Part shown: one piece after another, positions 59,530 to 64,000 of the stretch | Numbering within the stretch: the first letter of the stretch is position 1 | How the letters are laid out: every line of letters begins with the position of its first letter | Assembly (NCBI RefSeq): GCF_954871325.1 | Contig: NC_088778.1 | Span: forward strand, 28,195,120 to 28,259,119 | DNA length: 64,000 nt | From: Gordionus sp. m RMFG-2023 | Lineage: Eukaryota > Nematomorpha > Gordioida > Chordodea > Parachordodidae | Direction: 5' to 3' | Position numbers and translations under genes: made by a program | The notes under the pieces: generated by a model | Databases searched by the model: none | Told to the model about the DNA's origin: nothing | What the model saw: only the letters and a program-made list of their open reading frames with translations

Positions 59530-59726
59530 TTTAAAAACGGCCCGATTAAGATTTCTGCCAAAATAATATTATGCAAGCCTGGAGATTTTGTTAATAGGTA
59601 GTAGAATGATTTGAATTGCTATTTGCTAAATTTTGAGAATTACATTATATTATTTTGGCTAAAGTCTTAATCGGGTCATTTTATAAATTGACCTAAATCG
59701 GACATTTAAACAACACTAATTAAAAT
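59530..59726. mobile_element. GTTAAACGG MITE, copy 7, just upstream of MX6 e1
   Basis: AAAAACGGCCCGATTAAG on the left faces CTTAATCGGGTCATTTTA on the right; the outer right end is ATTTAAACAACACTAATT. It lies about 100 bp before exon e1 of MX6. Confidence 0.7.
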
Positions 59727-59832
59727 GATATTTATTAGAAAAGGCAAATTTTCGAAAGGGAAGAACTCTTGCCCCTCCAGGCTACAATAATCTATTCTTA
59801 CATAGTTTAATATTTTTTTAATCATCCTTTAG

Positions 59833-62800
59833 TTAGCTTAGTGTGTAGACGGAGACTTGCTTCGAGTAATCCATCCCTCATTTACATAGCTTGATGTAAT
59901 TAAATAAAAATATTTATATGTAGCGTATTTGTGCGAAAAAGAAGGTATTTTTCATAAAAGAAAGTGAATATTATAACGTCTATTATCAAAATATATGCGA
60001 GTATAGATGGCGCTATTATAAACAGCACTCAAGGTTATTAATAATTAACAAGTTGGGTTCCGATGTATATTCACTAATTATATTTTTTCATAGTTTTAGT
60101 TTAATTAAAAATAAATATAAAATAATATGTGACTTAATAAATATTTATACCATATTTCTATTAAATAATATGTAGAAAGTGTAAAAAGGGTTATAAATGG
60201 TGTACCTTATATATATATATAAATAAATTCTTATAAAATTATGTTTAAATTTTTAAAGAATACTTAAATAAGGCGGACCATTTTATTGAAAGTATATGAT
60301 TTTTACCAGTTTATAGAATTAACAATTACATTTAACAAACATCTTAAGCATCAAATTTGATGATCGGAATAAGTAAATTTACAAAATATAACTTTTATGT
60401 AACATTTATATTTAATTACAATAGAGATGGGAAATGAAAACTTTACTCTTAACCTAGGTATATAATTTATTGAAATATTTTAAAATAATGTTATTTAATA
60501 TAGATCAAGAGAATTCTCCAAATAGTAAAAATATAATCATATTTTAAAAAAAATTAAATTTAATATAGGGGAGACCAGAGCTAGTCGGCGCAATTTTTGT
60601 CAAAATCATCATAGCTCCGAAAATAATGATCATATAAGATCTTACAAAATACCAATAGATACCTTAAACATCTACCTATAAATATATACTGTTATATTTT
60701 TTAAATATTTAATAATTATTTTTCTAGAAAGGTTTTAGTAAAAGTCATTTTTTGAACCTAGTAGCCCCGAACCCGTGGTTAGTCGGATCATCGATGGGGC
60801 TAGTCGAATCAAGTGGTTTATTAGGCTTCTTATGAGACAAAAAAATTTTTTCGCAGATTTTAATATATAACTATGATACTTTATTTATATAATATTCTAT
60901 TTATAATTGTAACAAATAAAATAACAATCTTTTTTGACAGAGAACTACTCTACATTGAAACCAATCTTCAAAATTATGAAAACTTTTATAATCCTGTTTA
61001 CATATAATACACACATCTTTTATTAATGTTTATATTTATTAATAATAAATTTACTCAAAATTTATCTAATTCTATATTTAAATATATAACATCATTTGAT
61101 TTTATTATCAGGCTAAATATAATCTGATAACTAAAATGTTCATGTCCAATAAAATGAATTAATTTGAATCATGTTATATTGTCAATTAAAATAGATATAT
61201 ATATAAATATTTGTTTGTTAGATATAATTCATTTTAAATATATTAATATTATTATCAGGCTAAAATTTATATGCTAAAATGTTCATATCTAATAAAATGT
61301 ATTAATTTGAATCATATTATATTGTCAATTAAAAAAAAAATATATATTATATTTGTTTGCTAGATATAATTAATTTAAATAATTGATCTTATTATCAGGC
61401 TAAAATTTATATATGCAATATATATAATATCTGGGACAATATATAATACATATTCACAATATGTATATGAAGATTTTAGTTTGCAAGATATTTATATAGG
61501 TCTGATATTATATTAAAATTGAAGTATTATGAAAAATCAATCACATTAATAAATTTATATAATAATTATTATTTAATATATTACATTTATAAAATATTAT
61601 ATTATGATTATCTGTACAATATATAATATATTATCACAATATGTATATGAAAATTTTAGTTTGCAAGATATTTATTTAGGTCTGATATTATATTAAAATT
61701 GAAATGTATTATGAAAAATCACACATTAATAAATTTATATAATAATTATTATTTAATATATTACATTTATAAAATATTATATTTTAACCTGTAATAAATG
61801 GTATTTTTCATAATGAGATATCATTTTCATACAGTTTTATAGTTTCTTAATAATCTTTTTTTAATAAAAATTTTACTATTATGAATTTTGCATATATATT
61901 TGGGTACCATAATAATATAATAAAAATTGACTGATTGCGCCGACTAGCCACGATTCTACTAACCTCAATGGTGGTAATATTACTAATTTGATCTTAACAT
62001 ATATTTAAGCATTATATATCAATCTAAAACTTTCCCAAATATTAAAATAGATATTTAACTTTCATATAATGTTCATTTTGTCATGTTTAAACTTTTAATT
62101 TTTTAATACAACCTAATAATATAAAGTGAAAATATTGTAATTTTTACGTCAAAAACATGTCATAACAGATAAAAATTTAAATAGCTAAATATTATAAATT
62201 ATTTTCATCCCCAATTATGGATATTATAGAATTCTATTTTAGAATTAAATTTCAAATTTTAATCTTTACTGGATTTAAAATAAAATCCTTTGAACCGACA
62301 AGCCCCTTGCGCCGACTAGCCCTGGTCTCCCCTAAAGCCAAATTGCTTTTGAAATAATATGCATTATTTTATTTAGATAATAGTTCTAGAACAAGGATTT
62401 TTTCTAAAAAAATCACTTTTATGTACTTCTTAAGTTCCCTTTTACGTGCCTTCGGGCTCTCTCTCCTTTGTTGCATGAAGGAGTGTAAAAATCATGGTAT
62501 TGAACTACATATACTAGAAGTTCGTATTTTAATTTGTATAATATATGTATGTTGTATTGGGATAAAAAATTCACTTACATTCTGAATATCTCAATTATGA
62601 AATTTGAGATTTTAAAGTTTGTAAATCTGATTTTATTGGAAATTAATTCCCATATCTATCAACAATTTTGTTAATCAGGCCTTTCAATTTTATTTAAAAA
62701 AATGATATCTATCATTTACAAATTTGCTGAAAACCCAAATTTACTAAGGTTTATGCGACAAAATACTATATAAAATACTATATACGTATATTAATATGTA

Positions 62801-63468
62801 CTTATATTTCATATCATTTTATTATAGTTTATCATAAATAAATAATCAGTCTAAATTTCTATAAAACTATATCATATTTTCAAAATTAATTTATTATTTA
62901 AATATATCATAATGCTATATAATGTGCTTTAATTTTTAATTGCACTAGTACGATCCTCGTTTATTTCAGGTAAATTTTTTTTAAGCATATTTAGTGGCGT
63001 AATCTTTGTGAATCACGAAATAAATTGAAGGGGTTGGTGGAGAGGTTAAAATATGATAATTATAAAAATTATGGAAGTCTTAATGCTATTATAAAGTAAA
63101 GACGAAGATCTTAGAGTTCTAAATTTGGTTCAGAATACTGATAAAAACATATTTTATCCAAAAGTTATGCATGTGGGAGAAGTTAATATTTCCATATTCC
63201 TTATAGTAGATACATTAAAAAAAGATTATATAGAAGTCGAAAAAGGGGATATTATATTATAAAAATGTAAAATGTTATTTTTTTAAATAATAATTGAAGG
63301 TGTTCAATTGAAACGACTAGGTATTATTTTTTTTTAAATATATGAAGAAATTCAGAATTTTTCCTATATAAAATGGAAATTAAAACTAATTTTATAATTA
63401 ACGACTATATACAATAATTTGTGTTAATTATATAGAAAATGTAGATGGCACCTTAATAATATCTACAG
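59833..63468 (+). CDS. MX6: microexon gene, ten exons, continues right
   Basis: Exons: e1 59833-59865 (SLVCRRRLAS), e2 59924-59944 (YLCEKE), e3 60007-60033 (GAIINSTQ), e4 60176-60199 (SVKRVIN), e5 60259-60291 (YLNKADHFIE), e6 60349-60372 (SNLMIGI), e7 60425-60457 (MGNENFTLNL), e8 60504-60524 (QENSPN), e11 63300-63320 (VQLKRL), e12 63436-63468 (NVDGTLIIST). All are phase 1-1 and stop-free. It is most like MX2 in e1-e8 (27-nt e3, 21-nt e2), so these two copies are probably the closest paralogs. A 1.77-kb TA-flanked transposon sits 42 bp after e8, in the e8-e11 interval. No clean e9/e10 seen. Exons e13 onward would lie beyond or near the right edge. Confidence 0.75.
60567..62334. mobile_element. 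TA-flanked non-autonomous element, about 1.77 kb, GGGGAGACC ends
   Basis: Left end (after TA) GGGGAGACCAGAGCTAGTC; right end read inward GGGGAGACCAGGGCTAGTC, followed by TA. GCGCAA continues both repeats. A second inverted pair (GTGGTTAGTCGG near 60774, CCGACTAGCCAC near 61940) sits inside. The core contains two tandem duplications: about 148/140 bp at 61103, 61251 and a partial at 61391 (each starting ATTATCAGGC), and about 180 bp at 61436 and 61616. No coding capacity. The GGGGAGACC terminus matches the pogo-like element at the left edge. Confidence 0.85.
62435..62485. repeat. fragment of the hAT MITE interior
   Basis: GTGCCTTCGGGCTCTCTCTCC resembles GAGCCTTCGGGCTTTTTGTCC inside the long hAT MITE (26576-26600), and the preceding GTTCCCTTTTAC matches GTTCCTTTAAC. 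No ends found. Confidence 0.45.
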
Positions 63469-64000
63469 GTCATCATGTTAAGAGCATTGTATTTTTTAAA
63501 ATAATTGTCATATAGAAAAAAAAATGATTAATGTCAGCGGCTTCAATATCTCACCTTAAATTCTCACTCCCCTTCCATTCAAAAATTAATATTAAATTTT
63601 ACTGAAATATACACTCCCTATAACCAAATGCTTTATTATTATTAAATAAATATTATTTATTTGATTCGAAGTGATTAATATTTTACAATAACAACATCTC
63701 TTATATGCAAAATATCAAACCATTTTCTTAGATTTGGATTTGGTTTTAATAATTTTTTTTGAAAATATGTACCAAATTACTATAAAGATTTTCTTAAATA
63801 CATGGGAATAGGAATATGTACGATTTAAGAGCCGAAATTAAAATATTATCCAGGAAATTAGACAATTTAATAATATAAGGACCACAGGGAATCTAAAAAG
63901 GAATTTCCCTCTGTAAATTATGTTGACAATTTTACGTCTCCCCTCCCCCATACCAGCTACCCCCTTGTAGAAACCGCTGGTAAATAGTATTTAATTCATA
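63469..64000. other. right edge, MX6 intron or flank
   Basis: AT-rich with GC-richer patches near 63930-63985. No e13 could be supported before the window ends. Confidence 0.3.

Noticed and set aside
6831-60010. ATAGATGGCG at 6831 and 60003 taken as a shared MITE terminus
   Set aside because: In both places it is a splice acceptor (ATAG) followed by exon e3 (DGE.. and DGA..), with a GT donor 27 nt later and the right phase; no inverted partner exists.

Overview
The window looks like a gene desert but is not one. It is very AT-rich eukaryotic DNA, dominated by decayed transposons and AT-rich spacer, with no ordinary long-ORF host gene. The transposons are of animal type: RTE-like and RLE-type LINEs, hAT with a BED finger, pogo-like and Tc1-like elements, and a Ty3-type fossil. 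The main result is a family of plus-strand genes made almost entirely of microexons (20-39 nt). They are invisible to an ORF scan and show up only when diverged copies are compared. I see at least six copies or partial copies, here called MX1 to MX6: 4.2-4.75, 6.67-7.37, 29.3-38.1, 45.7-52.6, 54.3-57.5 and 59.8-63.5 kb (the last runs toward the right edge).

Sixteen exon classes (e1-e16) recur in the same order: e1 33-39 nt, e2 21/24, e3 21-33, e4 21/24, e5 33, e6 24, e7 33/39, e8 21, e9 33, e10 24, e11 21, e12 33, e13 24/27, e14 33/36, e15 20, e16 21. Each is bounded by AG on the left and GT on the right (one GC donor). All except e15 are phase 1 at both ends with a length divisible by three. 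All 62 listed exons are free of stops in that phase. The encoded words are conserved where the introns are not, for example SNLWIGI (e6), QDEKP (e8), IKRL (e11) and NGTLIISI (e12). Exons e1 and e2 together give a Cys-(Tyr)-Cys pattern. The architecture recalls the aphid/phylloxerid/coccid bicycle effector genes and, less closely, schistosome micro-exon genes. From this I infer a sap-sucking hemipteran (Sternorrhyncha), but I cannot confirm the family by sequence. First (signal-peptide) exons and last exons were not found.

Layout: 0-1.3 kb, tail of a pogo-like transposon with a PHD finger and an 82-bp tandem repeat. 1.3-2.2 kb, retroelement gag-like fossil. 4-9 kb, MX1 and MX2. 10.1-14.6 kb, a foldback element, a Ty3-type fossil and a Tc1/IS630-like fragment. 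16-20 kb, an RTE-like LINE (minus strand) with tandem-repeat sequence upstream. 21.6-24.2 kb, a GC-richer island with a possible exon, and two non-autonomous hAT elements with perfect 8-bp target duplications. 25.4-29 kb, tandem repeats and another hAT MITE. 29.3-38.1 kb, MX3, split by an RLE-type LINE that itself carries a hAT MITE. 38.4-44 kb, a second LINE copy split by a 3.27-kb hAT, which in turn holds an RTE 3' end. 45.5-64 kb, MX4 to MX6, with three or more transposons in their introns.

The transposons give a relative chronology: MX genes first, then LINEs in their introns or between them, then hAT elements in the LINEs, then an RTE tail in the hAT. If the MX genes are functional, their products would be small secreted or modular proteins assembled from interchangeable 7-13 residue blocks.
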